Of a DNA stretch of 8,589 nt, positions 1 to 6,632 are shown in pieces. A program made the position numbers and the translations under genes. The notes beneath the pieces were generated by a model that saw only the letters and a program-made list of their open reading frames with translations, made no database searches and had not been told where the DNA came from. Numbering within the stretch: position 1 is the first letter of the stretch; each line of letters begins with the position of its first letter. The stretch spans positions 1 through 8,589 of the forward strand of contig JAILIR010000185.1 of assembly GCA_024695185.1 (NCBI GenBank), given 5' to 3'. The DNA is from a bacterium. Its GTDB lineage: Bacteria > Bacillota_I > Bacilli_A > Acholeplasmatales > JAEDCM01.

Positions 1-718
1 TACTAGAAAAGTATTCCATATCATTTTTCAAATACATTGTGGTATTAGGAAATCTTTTACTAATCATTTCCAGTATGGTTCTTACTGTGTTTTTGCTTTT
101 TGTATAAATCTCTAAATCAAGAGCTTTTTTACATGAAGGAACTGAATTATATATACTTGATAAGATTGAGGCGTTTTCGTTATCCATTCCCTCATTTATT
201 AAGTTTTCTTTTAACTCTTCCTTATTCATTGGAAGAAGATTAATCATTTGACATCTTGATCGAATTGTTTGTAAAATAGCATCTTTATTTGTTGTAAGTA
301 AGATAGCATATATATCATCATATGGCTCTTCAATAAATTTTAGTAATTTATTCGCACATGTTGAATTCATGTTTTCCGCATCATTTATAATATATATTCT
401 AGGTCCATCCTTTAAACTTGTTTTAGATAATTCTTCTTTTAAGTTTTCTATTTGTTCCTTAACTATTTCACTTTTACCAGGTAGTTTATCTATTACCATA
501 ACATTTAGATGGTTATTATTGATAATATCTTTGCATTCCTTGCATTCAAGGCATACATCATTACAATATAACATACAAGCAAAGTATAAGGCGACTCCCA
601 TTCTTTCTGAGCCTTCTTCTCCGCTAAATAAATAAGCATGCGAAAGACGTCTATTATCCCTAGACTTAATTAACATATCTAAAATTGGCTTTTGTGTTTC
701 AATCGCATGTTTAATCAT
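1..718 (-). CDS. holB: DNA polymerase III delta-prime subunit (clamp loader), 3' end cut off by window edge
   Basis: Delta-prime is the stator subunit of the clamp loader, which opens the sliding clamp and places it on primed DNA. Reading from ATG at 716-718 gives 239 codons open to the window edge. The family is recognised by RLSHAYLFSG (residues 24-33), a zinc-module cysteine cluster (C52, C56, C59, C62), PRIYIINDAENM (106-117), the conserved LLKFIEEP (125-132) and an SRC motif near residue 155, which carries the arginine that contacts a neighbouring ATPase site. The P-loop position reads GEEGSERMG and lacks GKT, as expected for the non-ATP-binding delta-prime rather than for DnaX. The C-terminal collar domain is largely missing because of the window edge. 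The start is 2 nt after the tmk stop, and its SD AGGAG (726-730) lies inside the last tmk codons with 7-nt spacing, which suggests translational coupling. Confidence 0.93.
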   Translation of the reverse strand, partial: MIKHAIETQKPILDMLIKSRDNRRLSHAYLFSGEEGSERMGVALYFACMLYCNDVCLECKECKDIINNNHLNVMVIDKLPGKSEIVKEQIENLKEELSKTSLKDGPRIYIINDAENMNSTCANKLLKFIEEPYDDIYAILLTTNKDAILQTIRSRCQMINLLPMNKEELKENLINEGMDNENASILSSIYNSVPSCKKALDLEIYTKSKNTVRTILEMISKRFPNTTMYLKNDMEYFSS

Positions 719-720
719 TT

Positions 721-1341
721 CTATTCTCCTAGTAATTTATCAATTCGCATTTTTATATCTTCAATAATATCTTCTATTCTTCTATCTCCATCAATAGAAA
801 CTATTCTATTAGGATACATTTTAGCTATTTCTCTATATCCTTCATAAACCTTATTATGAAAATCCATCTTTTCTAAATCTAATCTATCCATTTCTCTATG
901 ATTATCCTTTAATCTCTTAAAACAGATTTCAGGTTTTACATCAATAAAGAAAGTAATGTTAGGCATATATTCAGTTGCAAACATATTTACTTTTAGAACA
1001 TTATCTACACCTAAGCCTCTAGCTATACCTTGGTATACTAAGGATGAATCAAGATATCTATCACATAAAACTATCTTATTCTCTTTTAGTGCAGGTATTA
1101 CTTTTTCAGCTAGATGTTGAGTACGACTAGCAGCATATAGTAATGCTTCAGTACGATAGTCCATCTTTGTATTTTTAACATCTAAAATGATATTTCTAAT
1201 TTGTTCAGCAATATCAATTCCACCTGGTTCTCTTGTTGTAACAACACTATAACCCTTATCGTTTAAATACTTTGATATGTAGTTTATAATAGTTGTTTTA
1301 CCAGTGCCTTCTCCACCTTCAAATGTAATAAAATAACCCAT
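721..1341 (-). CDS. tmk: Thymidylate kinase (dTMP kinase)
   Basis: Tmk phosphorylates dTMP to dTDP with ATP, an essential cytosolic step of dTTP synthesis. The 206-residue protein has the usual family length. It shows the P-loop GGEGTGKTT (9-17), the REPGG substrate-site motif (37-41), the DRY motif (94-96) after a hydrophobic strand (VLCDRY), and a LID region around 143-153 (KRLKDNHREMDRLD) containing arginines, followed by the typical FHNKVYEGY. The start ATG is 2 nt beyond the truA stop. Its SD AAGGAGG (1349-1355, 7-nt spacing) is formed by the last truA codons, so truA and tmk are probably translationally coupled. It ends with TAG, 2 nt before holB. In Bacillus other small genes lie between tmk and holB; here the two are directly joined. 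Confidence 0.98.
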   Translation of the reverse strand: MGYFITFEGGEGTGKTTIINYISKYLNDKGYSVVTTREPGGIDIAEQIRNIILDVKNTKMDYRTEALLYAASRTQHLAEKVIPALKENKIVLCDRYLDSSLVYQGIARGLGVDNVLKVNMFATEYMPNITFFIDVKPEICFKRLKDNHREMDRLDLEKMDFHNKVYEGYREIAKMYPNRIVSIDGDRRIEDIIEDIKMRIDKLLGE

Positions 1342-1343
1342 AA

Positions 1344-2078
1344 TTAATCCTCCTTATACCATACGTTATATAAGAATAAACCGTTTGGACTAGCCGTTTT
1401 ACTGGCCTTGCATCTATCTTTAGCTTCAAATATTTTTACTATATCTGATTCTTTTTTTTTGCCTAGTCCAATATCTATTAAAGTACCTACCATTATTCTA
1501 ACCATATATTTTAAGAAGCCATTACCAATAAATACCAATTCTAGCATATCATCACTTAGTCTATTTATTTTAGCCTCATAAATAGTTTTAACTGTAGGCT
1601 TTTTATCTACGTATCTAGAAAAGCTTAAAAAGTCATGTTCACCTAAGAAATACTTTATAGCTTTATCCATCTTATCGACATCTAAACACTTATAATAAGC
1701 ACTATAATTATTTTTGAATAAATCATATTCTCCTAGCTTAATATAGTATCTATATTCCTTTTTAACAGCGCTAAATCTAGCATGGAAATCATCACTTACA
1801 AATTCGATCATTTTTACTCTAATATCAAGAGGTAATAAAGAATTTAAAGCACGCATCCAATTATTTTCTTTCATACTTATAGTTGTGTCAAAATGTAGTA
1901 CCTGTCCATAGGCATGTACATGAGCATCAGTTCTACCTGATGCGACAGTTTTAATATGCTCTTTAGCAATAATAGCTAAAGCTTCTTCAAAGGTATCTTG
2001 AACTGTTACTTCTCCTGGCTGGTGCTGATAACCTGAGTAATTAGTTCCATCATAACTAAGTGTTACCTTAATGCGCAT
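1344..2078 (-). CDS. truA: tRNA pseudouridine(38-40) synthase
   Basis: TruA isomerises uridines 38-40 in the anticodon stem-loop of many tRNAs to pseudouridine. The protein has 244 residues, normal for the family. It has the N-terminal LSYDGTNYSGYQ (7-18), the catalytic motif GRTDAHVHA with nucleophile D51, HARFSAVKKEYRYYI (the conserved F.AR.SA..K.Y.Y.I block), FLKYMVRIMVGTL near residues 188-200, and a C-terminal SPNGLFLYNVWY. The residue after TDA is H where GRTDAGVHA is the commoner form; D51 and the second H are intact, so activity is expected. Its first 16 nt overlap the 3' end of ecfT. SD-like GGAG sits at 2088-2091 with 9-nt spacing, inside ecfT. truA after ecfT is the usual Firmicutes order. 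It shares an operon with ecfT upstream and tmk downstream. Confidence 0.97.
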   Translation of the reverse strand: MRIKVTLSYDGTNYSGYQHQPGEVTVQDTFEEALAIIAKEHIKTVASGRTDAHVHAYGQVLHFDTTISMKENNWMRALNSLLPLDIRVKMIEFVSDDFHARFSAVKKEYRYYIKLGEYDLFKNNYSAYYKCLDVDKMDKAIKYFLGEHDFLSFSRYVDKKPTVKTIYEAKINRLSDDMLELVFIGNGFLKYMVRIMVGTLIDIGLGKKKESDIVKIFEAKDRCKASKTASPNGLFLYNVWYKED

Positions 2079-3067
2079 TTATATACACTCCATATATCCG
2101 CATTTGTAACAGCACCCATAATAACAAATGCTAGTAGCGTTAATATTAAAAATAACGCGAAATAATCTTTAAATGTTAATTTTAAAACATCAATGCTTGT
2201 TCTTTTTTCACCTATTACATACCCTCTAGATTCCATAGCATTAGCTAAATCATCAGCACGCTTAAAGGATACAACAAACATAGGTACAAGCAAGCTTATA
2301 ATTTGTTTCATCTTTTGTCTTAAGCCAGCTTCATTAAAGTCCGCACCACGAGATGCTTGTGCTTTAATTATCTTATTAGTTTCCTCAAGTAATGTAGGAA
2401 TAAATCTTAATACTAAAGAAATCATCATCGCAATTTCCGCTACAGGTACCTTAATTACTTTAAGTGGTTTCATTAGGCTTTCTAACCCATTCTTTAAATC
2501 CATAGGGGATGTTGTAAAGGTTAAAACACTAGAAAGTAATACTAGATTAAGTAATCTTAAAACAATAAAACCAACTCTAATTAAGCCTTCATCTGTAAAA
2601 CTAATTTCATATTTAAATAGTTCTACACCACTAGTAAAATAATACTGTAAAACAAACGATAAAGCGCACAACAAAAGCAAATATATGAATCTAAAAGGTA
2701 TATATTTTCTAGTGAAAATATAAATAAATATTAAAGCAAATATGATAATTAGGTTATAAACCGTCATATGCATGAATACATTATTAACAACAAAATCACC
2801 AGTTCTTACATTACCTAGCTGCAATACTGCGGTAAAGCATACTAGGAAAAGTATTGCTCTAAGTCCTTTTAGAACCTTTAGAATAGGTATTCTAGATGAA
2901 ATAATTAGAAATAAAATGAATACTAAAAGAATGGCTTCTACAACTATTGTATGTGCAACAAACAAAGCCACTATCATAATTATTAAAATGGAAATCTTAA
3001 TTCTAGCATCTAGTCTATGAATTAGACTATTACCAGGAATGTATTGTCCAATAATAATATTATCCAT
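2063..3067 (-). CDS. ecfT: ECF transporter transmembrane component EcfT, longer than usual
   Basis: EcfT is the membrane scaffold that couples ATP hydrolysis by EcfA1/EcfA2 to vitamin-binding S components. Family marks are the N-terminus IIIGQYIPGNSLIHRLDAR (4-22), the LTFTTSPMDLKNGLE block (182-196), RFIPTLLEET (221-230), the first coupling motif QASRGAD (237-243), FKRADDLANAMESRGY (268-283) with the second coupling helix motif SRG, and a last hydrophobic segment at 303-320. At 334 residues it is clearly longer than the roughly 265 of Bacillus-type EcfT. The extra about 60 residues lie near 85-145, between the KGLRAILFLVCF helix and the FTDEGL motif, and contain two hydrophobic stretches (about 102-119 and 126-144). 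The start is 2 nt after the ecfA2 stop, with SD AGGA at 3075-3078 and 7-nt spacing. The 3' end overlaps truA by 16 nt. Confidence 0.95.
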   Translation of the reverse strand: MDNIIIGQYIPGNSLIHRLDARIKISILIIMIVALFVAHTIVVEAILLVFILFLIISSRIPILKVLKGLRAILFLVCFTAVLQLGNVRTGDFVVNNVFMHMTVYNLIIIFALIFIYIFTRKYIPFRFIYLLLLCALSFVLQYYFTSGVELFKYEISFTDEGLIRVGFIVLRLLNLVLLSSVLTFTTSPMDLKNGLESLMKPLKVIKVPVAEIAMMISLVLRFIPTLLEETNKIIKAQASRGADFNEAGLRQKMKQIISLLVPMFVVSFKRADDLANAMESRGYVIGEKRTSIDVLKLTFKDYFALFLILTLLAFVIMGAVTNADIWSVYKCALR

Positions 3068-3069
3068 TC

Positions 3070-3918
3070 TTATTTCCTTTCTAATTCTAAAATTAACTCC
3101 TCTAATGTAAATACATTTGTATTAATTTCTAAATTAAGTTTATTATTTATTTCCATCGCTAGCTTCATGCTTGATGGATAATCTAGATGGAATGATTGAA
3201 AGTTATGATCAGTAAATAAGTTTTCTTTTGATCCATCATATACAATCTTTCCTTCATTTAATACTACTACTCTTTTGGCATATTTACTTACAATATCCAT
3301 ATCATGAGTAATAACTATTATTGTTTTATTAGTTTCTCTATGAATCTTTTCAAATAACTCCATAACCTCTAAGCTAGATTTAGGATCTAAGCCTCTAGTA
3401 GGCTCATCAAGAATAATTATTTCAGGCTCAAGAGCTAAAATTCCTGCGATTGAAGCCTTTTTCATTTGTCCACCTGATAATCTAAATGGTGATTGATCAT
3501 ATAGCTTAGGATCAAAATCTACCATTTCTAAAGCCTTTATAGCTTTTTCTTTTGCTTCTTCCTTCTTTAAACCAAAATTGATTGGTCCAAACATTACATC
3601 CTTTAATACTGTTTCATCGAATAATTGATATTCAGGAAATTGGAATACTAGACCTACCTTTTTTCTAATCTCATTTAAGCGTCTATTTTTCTTTTTCTTA
3701 ATTATTCGATCAAATATCTCTAATTTACCACTTGAAGGAAATAACAAAGCATTCATATGTTGTATTAATGTTGACTTACCACTACCAGTATGTCCACATA
3801 TCGCAATGAATTCATTTTTAGCTTCGATATTTAAATCAATATCCTCCATCGCAATAAATCTAGTTCTACCATCAGGATCGCTGAATGTATGTGTTACTTT
3901 TTCAAACTTAATTCCCAT
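3070..3918 (-). CDS. ecfA2: ECF transporter ATP-binding subunit EcfA2
   Basis: This is one of the two unequal ATPases of the ECF module, energising vitamin uptake on the inner face of the membrane. The 282 residues hold all ABC motifs: Walker A GHTGSGKST (42-50), Q-loop VFQFPEYQLF (Q93), signature LSGGQ (147-151) in LSGGQMKKASIAG, Walker B IIILDEP (167-173, catalytic E172), D-loop RGLDP and the H-loop HD (H205). VMFGPINFG after the Q-loop and RLSGGQM are typical of EcfA2 rather than EcfA1. The start overlaps the end of ecfA1 by 25 nt. No other ATG, GTG or TTG lies just upstream in frame, so ATG at 3916-3918 is kept. The best SD, AAGGAG (3933-3938), is 14 nt away, with only a weak GGA nearer. 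Initiation may rely on coupling to ecfA1 translation. It ends 2 nt before ecfT. Confidence 0.97.
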   Translation of the reverse strand: MGIKFEKVTHTFSDPDGRTRFIAMEDIDLNIEAKNEFIAICGHTGSGKSTLIQHMNALLFPSSGKLEIFDRIIKKKKNRRLNEIRKKVGLVFQFPEYQLFDETVLKDVMFGPINFGLKKEEAKEKAIKALEMVDFDPKLYDQSPFRLSGGQMKKASIAGILALEPEIIILDEPTRGLDPKSSLEVMELFEKIHRETNKTIIVITHDMDIVSKYAKRVVVLNEGKIVYDGSKENLFTDHNFQSFHLDYPSSMKLAMEINNKLNLEINTNVFTLEELILELERK

Positions 3919-4697
3919 AATACATCCATCAACTCCTTCTTGTTATTAATTTTTTCATCATTTAAAGCTAGATTATATACCTTTAGATTAAATGGTATAT
4001 CTAGTTTTGATTCTGTAAGTATATCAATTTTTTTGAATGTTTCACTAGGAGTATCATCACTTACTAAATGTCCTTCATTTAAAACAAGTACTCTATCACT
4101 TTTTTTGGCTAAGTCTAAATCATGAGTAATAGTTATAATAGTTTTTTCTCCTTTAAGTGATTCAATTAAGCTAGTTATTTCATTTACTCCTTCAGGATCT
4201 AGCATTGATGTTGCTTCATCAAAAATGATGATTTCTGGATTAGTGGCTAATACTCCTGCGATAGCAACTCTTTGCTTTTGGCCACCAGATAGTTTAGATG
4301 GTTCAGCTTTTAAAAATTTTTCCATCTCAACCTTCTTAGCATACTCTTCTATTATTTCCATCATCTTTGTACGCTCAATACATCTATTCTCTAAACCGAA
4401 AGCAATATCATGCTTTACAGTTACACCAATAAATTGATTATCTGGGTTTTGAAATACTATTCCAACTTTCTTTCTAATGGAGTTAATTGTATCATCATTA
4501 ATCACTTCTCCATCAATAGTAATTTCACCTTTATTTGCTCTAACTAAGCCATTTAATAATTTTGATAATGTTGATTTACCACTACCATTATGGCCTATAA
4601 TAGATACCCACTGTCCTTTAGGGATGTCAAAAGAAACGCCTCTTATAGCGTGTGTCTCTTTATTATATGAAAAATGTACATTCTTTACACTAATCAT
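3894..4697 (-). CDS. ecfA1: ECF transporter ATP-binding subunit EcfA1
   Basis: EcfA1 pairs with EcfA2 on EcfT to power uptake by interchangeable S components. The 267 residues contain Walker A GHNGSGKST (35-43), Q-loop GIVFQNPDNQF (Q83), HDIAFGLEN (96-104, typical of EcfA1), signature LSGGQKQRVAIAGVLA (LSGGQ 136-140), Walker B IIIFDEA (156-162, E161) with the EcfA1-type DEATSMLDP, and the H-loop TITHDLD (H192). The C-terminal extension of about 45 residues after the ATPase core is usual for the family. This is the first gene of its operon. It follows the MATE terminator, has a candidate -10 box just upstream, and uses a good SD, AAGGGG (4706-4711), with 8-nt spacing. Its last 25 nt overlap ecfA2. 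No S-component gene is in the window, consistent with a shared (group II) module whose S components are encoded elsewhere; that last point is inference. Confidence 0.97.
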   Translation of the reverse strand: MISVKNVHFSYNKETHAIRGVSFDIPKGQWVSIIGHNGSGKSTLSKLLNGLVRANKGEITIDGEVINDDTINSIRKKVGIVFQNPDNQFIGVTVKHDIAFGLENRCIERTKMMEIIEEYAKKVEMEKFLKAEPSKLSGGQKQRVAIAGVLATNPEIIIFDEATSMLDPEGVNEITSLIESLKGEKTIITITHDLDLAKKSDRVLVLNEGHLVSDDTPSETFKKIDILTESKLDIPFNLKVYNLALNDEKINNKKELMDVLWELSLKK

Positions 4698-4720
4698 GTA
4701 ATCAACCCCTTAACATATCT

Positions 4721-4726
4721 ATTATA
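4721..4726 (-). promoter_or_regulatory. Candidate -10 box for the ecfA1 operon
   Basis: The minus strand reads TATAAT here, 23 nt upstream of the ecfA1 start. A transcript would begin near 4714 and have a leader of roughly 15-20 nt that includes the AAGGGG SD. The -35 position at 17-bp spacing reads TTTTAA, a poor match, and the spacer is almost pure A/T. The promoter is plausible because a strong terminator lies immediately upstream, so the six-gene operon needs its own start. The AT-rich setting makes chance -10 matches common. Confidence 0.5.
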
Positions 4727-4745
4727 CTATAATTTTTATTTTTTT

Positions 4746-4774
4746 AAAATAAAAAAGATGTCAAGTGACATCTT
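4746..4774 (-). terminator. Intrinsic terminator of the MATE gene
   Basis: On the minus strand an 8-bp perfect stem AAGATGTC / GACATCTT closes on a 4-nt loop (ACTT) at 4774-4755, followed by TTTTTTATTTT. The stem begins within the last two bases of the MATE stop codon. Hairpin plus U-tract fits Rho-independent termination and separates the MATE unit from the ecfA1 operon. Confidence 0.88.
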
Positions 4775-6137
4775 ATATAATAGGTTCTCCTTCATTAATT
4801 TTCTTCCAACGCATAGTGAAGTATAAAATAACTACAGCTCCACCACCAAGTATCCAACCTATTGGCCAGCTCCACCAAATACCATCTAATCCAAATAATC
4901 TAGATAATAAGAAAGTAAAACCAACTCTTGAGAACAAGTCAATAAATGTTCCAATCATAAAGTTACGCATATCTCCAGCGCCCTTTAAAACACCATCGAA
5001 TGATATTTTAACGGCAACTAACACATAGAATGGCGTAACAATCATTAAGAATTTAGATCCTACATCCAAAATAAAATCTATATTTGATCCTTCACTAACA
5101 GCATTCTTATCTAAGAATAGATTAACTAGACCTCTTGATGCTGGAACAAATATGCTAGTAAAGAATAAAGCAATAATTAAACCCATAATAAATGTTGCTT
5201 TTAAACCAGGCTTAACTCTTTCCATATGTCCTGCACCAATATTTTGAGATGTATAGCTTGATAAGGCATTAGATAATGTAAAGATGATATTTATAACAAT
5301 ATAACATATCTTATAAGCAGCTCCATAAGCAGCTGTTACATCTCCACCATATGTATTAACTTCCTTTTGAACAAACACACCACCAATAGCTACAATTGAT
5401 GCTTGAATCATTGATGGAAAAGCTATTAAAAGTATATTCTTTATAAGTTGGAATGAATATATTTCTGGCTTCTCACTTTCTATTTTTCTTAGAGTGACTA
5501 AAAGCCAGGATAATGAGGCAACAGAGGCAATTCCTTGAGCTATGAATGTTGCTAAAGCAATACCAAATACACCCATATTATTCAAGGCAAAAGTTATATC
5601 TAAAATGACATTTAATGTAGTAGAAAACACTAGGAAAAACAAAGGTGTTTTAGAGTTTCCAAGTGCTTGGAAAATACAAGTTACAACATTATATAAGAAT
5701 AAGAATACCATTCCTACACTATAGAATACTAAGTATGTAGAAGCATCATTTAATATCTTAGCATCAGTACTTAAAGCCTTTAAGAATACCTTCGCAGTTA
5801 AGGCTCCTAATACTGCTAAAACTATAGCCATGATTATAAATGTGATTAATGCAGTATATATAGAAGTTTTAACTTCCTTCATCTTCTTCATTCCAAAAAA
5901 TCTAGATACTACAACTCCCGTTCCTACACCAGAGCCCGTTGCTAGGCCCAAATAAATCATTGTAATAGGATATGAAGCACTTATAGCACCTAAAGCATCA
6001 GGGCCTATAATACGGCCAGCAATCATAGAATCCGCTATATTATAAACTTGTTGTAGTGTTACTGATAAAATCATTGGTAAGGCAAATAAAAGTATTACTT
6101 TCCAAGGTTTACCAACGCTTAAGTCTTTAGTAGCCAT
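4773..6137 (-). CDS. MATE family efflux transporter
   Basis: This is a multidrug and toxin extrusion (MATE) membrane antiporter of the NorM/DinF superfamily, probably exporting cationic or toxic compounds in exchange for Na+ or H+. The substrate cannot be read from the sequence. With the chosen start it has 454 residues, standard for MATE, and about 12 hydrophobic segments in two related halves. The first half begins LLFALPMILSVTLQQVYNIADSMIAGRIIG; the second begins LIAFPSMIQASIVAIGGVFVQ. A same-frame ATG at 6153-6155 would add six residues (MKGCET), but it has no SD and falls at the predicted transcription start. The ATG at 6135-6137 has SD AAAGGA (6147-6152, 9-nt spacing). The gene is flanked by terminators on both sides and has its own promoter, so it is monocistronic. 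It sits between rplQ and ecfA1, which are commonly adjacent in Firmicutes. Confidence 0.95.
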   Translation of the reverse strand: MATKDLSVGKPWKVILLFALPMILSVTLQQVYNIADSMIAGRIIGPDALGAISASYPITMIYLGLATGSGVGTGVVVSRFFGMKKMKEVKTSIYTALITFIIMAIVLAVLGALTAKVFLKALSTDAKILNDASTYLVFYSVGMVFLFLYNVVTCIFQALGNSKTPLFFLVFSTTLNVILDITFALNNMGVFGIALATFIAQGIASVASLSWLLVTLRKIESEKPEIYSFQLIKNILLIAFPSMIQASIVAIGGVFVQKEVNTYGGDVTAAYGAAYKICYIVINIIFTLSNALSSYTSQNIGAGHMERVKPGLKATFIMGLIIALFFTSIFVPASRGLVNLFLDKNAVSEGSNIDFILDVGSKFLMIVTPFYVLVAVKISFDGVLKGAGDMRNFMIGTFIDLFSRVGFTFLLSRLFGLDGIWWSWPIGWILGGGAVVILYFTMRWKKINEGEPII

Positions 6138-6146
6138 AGTCTCACA

Positions 6147-6152
6147 TCCTTT
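6147..6152 (-). promoter_or_regulatory. Ribosome binding site that selects the MATE start
   Basis: AAAGGA on the minus strand lies 9 nt upstream of ATG 6137 and directly after the alternative ATG at 6155, which has no comparable site before it. This favours the shorter 454-residue protein. Confidence 0.75.
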
Positions 6153-6161
6153 CATACTTCT

Positions 6162-6170
6162 ATTATATCA
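6162..6170 (-). promoter_or_regulatory. Extended -10 promoter of the MATE gene
   Basis: The minus strand reads TGATATAAT, an exact TGnTATAAT extended -10 element. Transcription would begin near 6155, giving a leader of only about 18 nt before ATG 6137. No good -35 is visible at 16-18 bp (the region is A/T-rich, for example ATTTTT), which an extended -10 can compensate for. Its position just after the rplQ terminator supports an independent transcription unit. The leader is too short for a riboswitch or attenuator. Confidence 0.72.
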
Positions 6171-6206
6171 TTTTTATTTTTAATAAAAATTTGAAAATGT
6201 TTTCGT

Positions 6207-6232
6207 AAAAAAAGCACATCAATTGATGTGCC
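6207..6232 (-). terminator. Intrinsic terminator of the spc/alpha ribosomal operon
   Basis: An 18-base perfect palindrome, GCACATCAATTGATGTGC (6214-6231), is followed on the minus strand by seven T residues (6213-6207). It folds as at least a 7-bp stem with an AATT loop and lies 17 nt after the rplQ stop. It marks the end of the ribosomal protein/rpoA transcript and isolates the MATE gene. Confidence 0.92.
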
Positions 6233-6248
6233 TTATTTATTGTATTAA

Positions 6249-6611
6249 TTAATCAACGAATTCAATAATTGCCATATCTGCAGCATCGCCTTGACGTTTA
6301 CCTAGCTTATAAATTCTAGTGTATCCACCATTTCTATTTGCAAACTTTGGAGCAATTTCATTGAATAACTTTTGAAGAGCATTTTGCTTTTCATCAGCTT
6401 GTTCGAAACGAATTAATTGAGCTGCTTGTCTTCTAGCTGCTAAAGTTCCTTTCTTTCCTAAAGTAACCATTTTATCAGCTAATTTACGTAATTCTTTTGC
6501 TTTCATTTCAGTTGTTTCGATACGTCCATTAATAATTAAGTCAGTTACTAAATCTCTTAGTAATGCCTTTCTTTGGTCGCTTGTACGTCCTAATCTTCTG
6601 TACCCAGCCAT
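6249..6611 (-). CDS. rplQ: Large-subunit ribosomal protein L17
   Basis: L17 is a component of the 50S subunit located around the peptide exit region. The 120-residue protein matches the short bacterial (Bacillus-type) form throughout: [18 protein letters not shown] (4-21), [18 protein letters not shown] (25-42), the [17 protein letters not shown] block, [13 protein letters not shown] and the closing [23 protein letters not shown]. The start ATG has SD AAGGAGG (6620-6626) at 8-nt spacing and lies 21 nt after the rpoA stop. This is the conserved last gene of the rpmJ-rpsM-rpsK-rpoA-rplQ string, and the terminator follows 17 nt later. Confidence 0.99.
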   Translation of the reverse strand: MAGYRRLGRTSDQRKALLRDLVTDLIINGRIETTEMKAKELRKLADKMVTLGKKGTLAARRQAAQLIRFEQADEKQNALQKLFNEIAPKFANRNGGYTRIYKLGKRQGDAADMAIIEFVD

Positions 6612-6632
6612 TGTTATTTCCTCCTTCTTAAA

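Noticed and set aside
369..635. Plus-strand open reading frame of 88 codons
   Set aside because: It is antisense to the well-supported holB reading, and its hydrophobic translation is what AT-rich antisense frames usually give.
1..718. Alternative identification of the partial gene as dnaX
   Set aside because: The P-loop is degenerate, the gene follows tmk, and the length to the LLKFIEEP and SRC motifs fits delta-prime (HolB).
2193..2642. Open reading frame of 149 codons on the plus strand
   Set aside because: It lies wholly antisense to ecfT, whose protein is clearly conserved. The translation resembles no family I know and has no convincing ribosome binding site.
4698..4772. Possible vitamin-responsive riboswitch controlling the ECF operon
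   Set aside because: The 75-nt gap is filled by the MATE terminator, an A/T-rich promoter region and the SD; no aptamer-sized structure fits.
4225..5028. Several short plus-strand open frames opposite ecfA1 and the MATE gene
   Set aside because: Each is a shadow of a conserved gene on the other strand and has no SD of its own.
6138..6248. Possible riboswitch or attenuator upstream of the MATE gene
   Set aside because: The only strong hairpin is the rplQ terminator. The predicted promoter lies downstream of it and leaves a leader of about 18 nt, too short for an aptamer.
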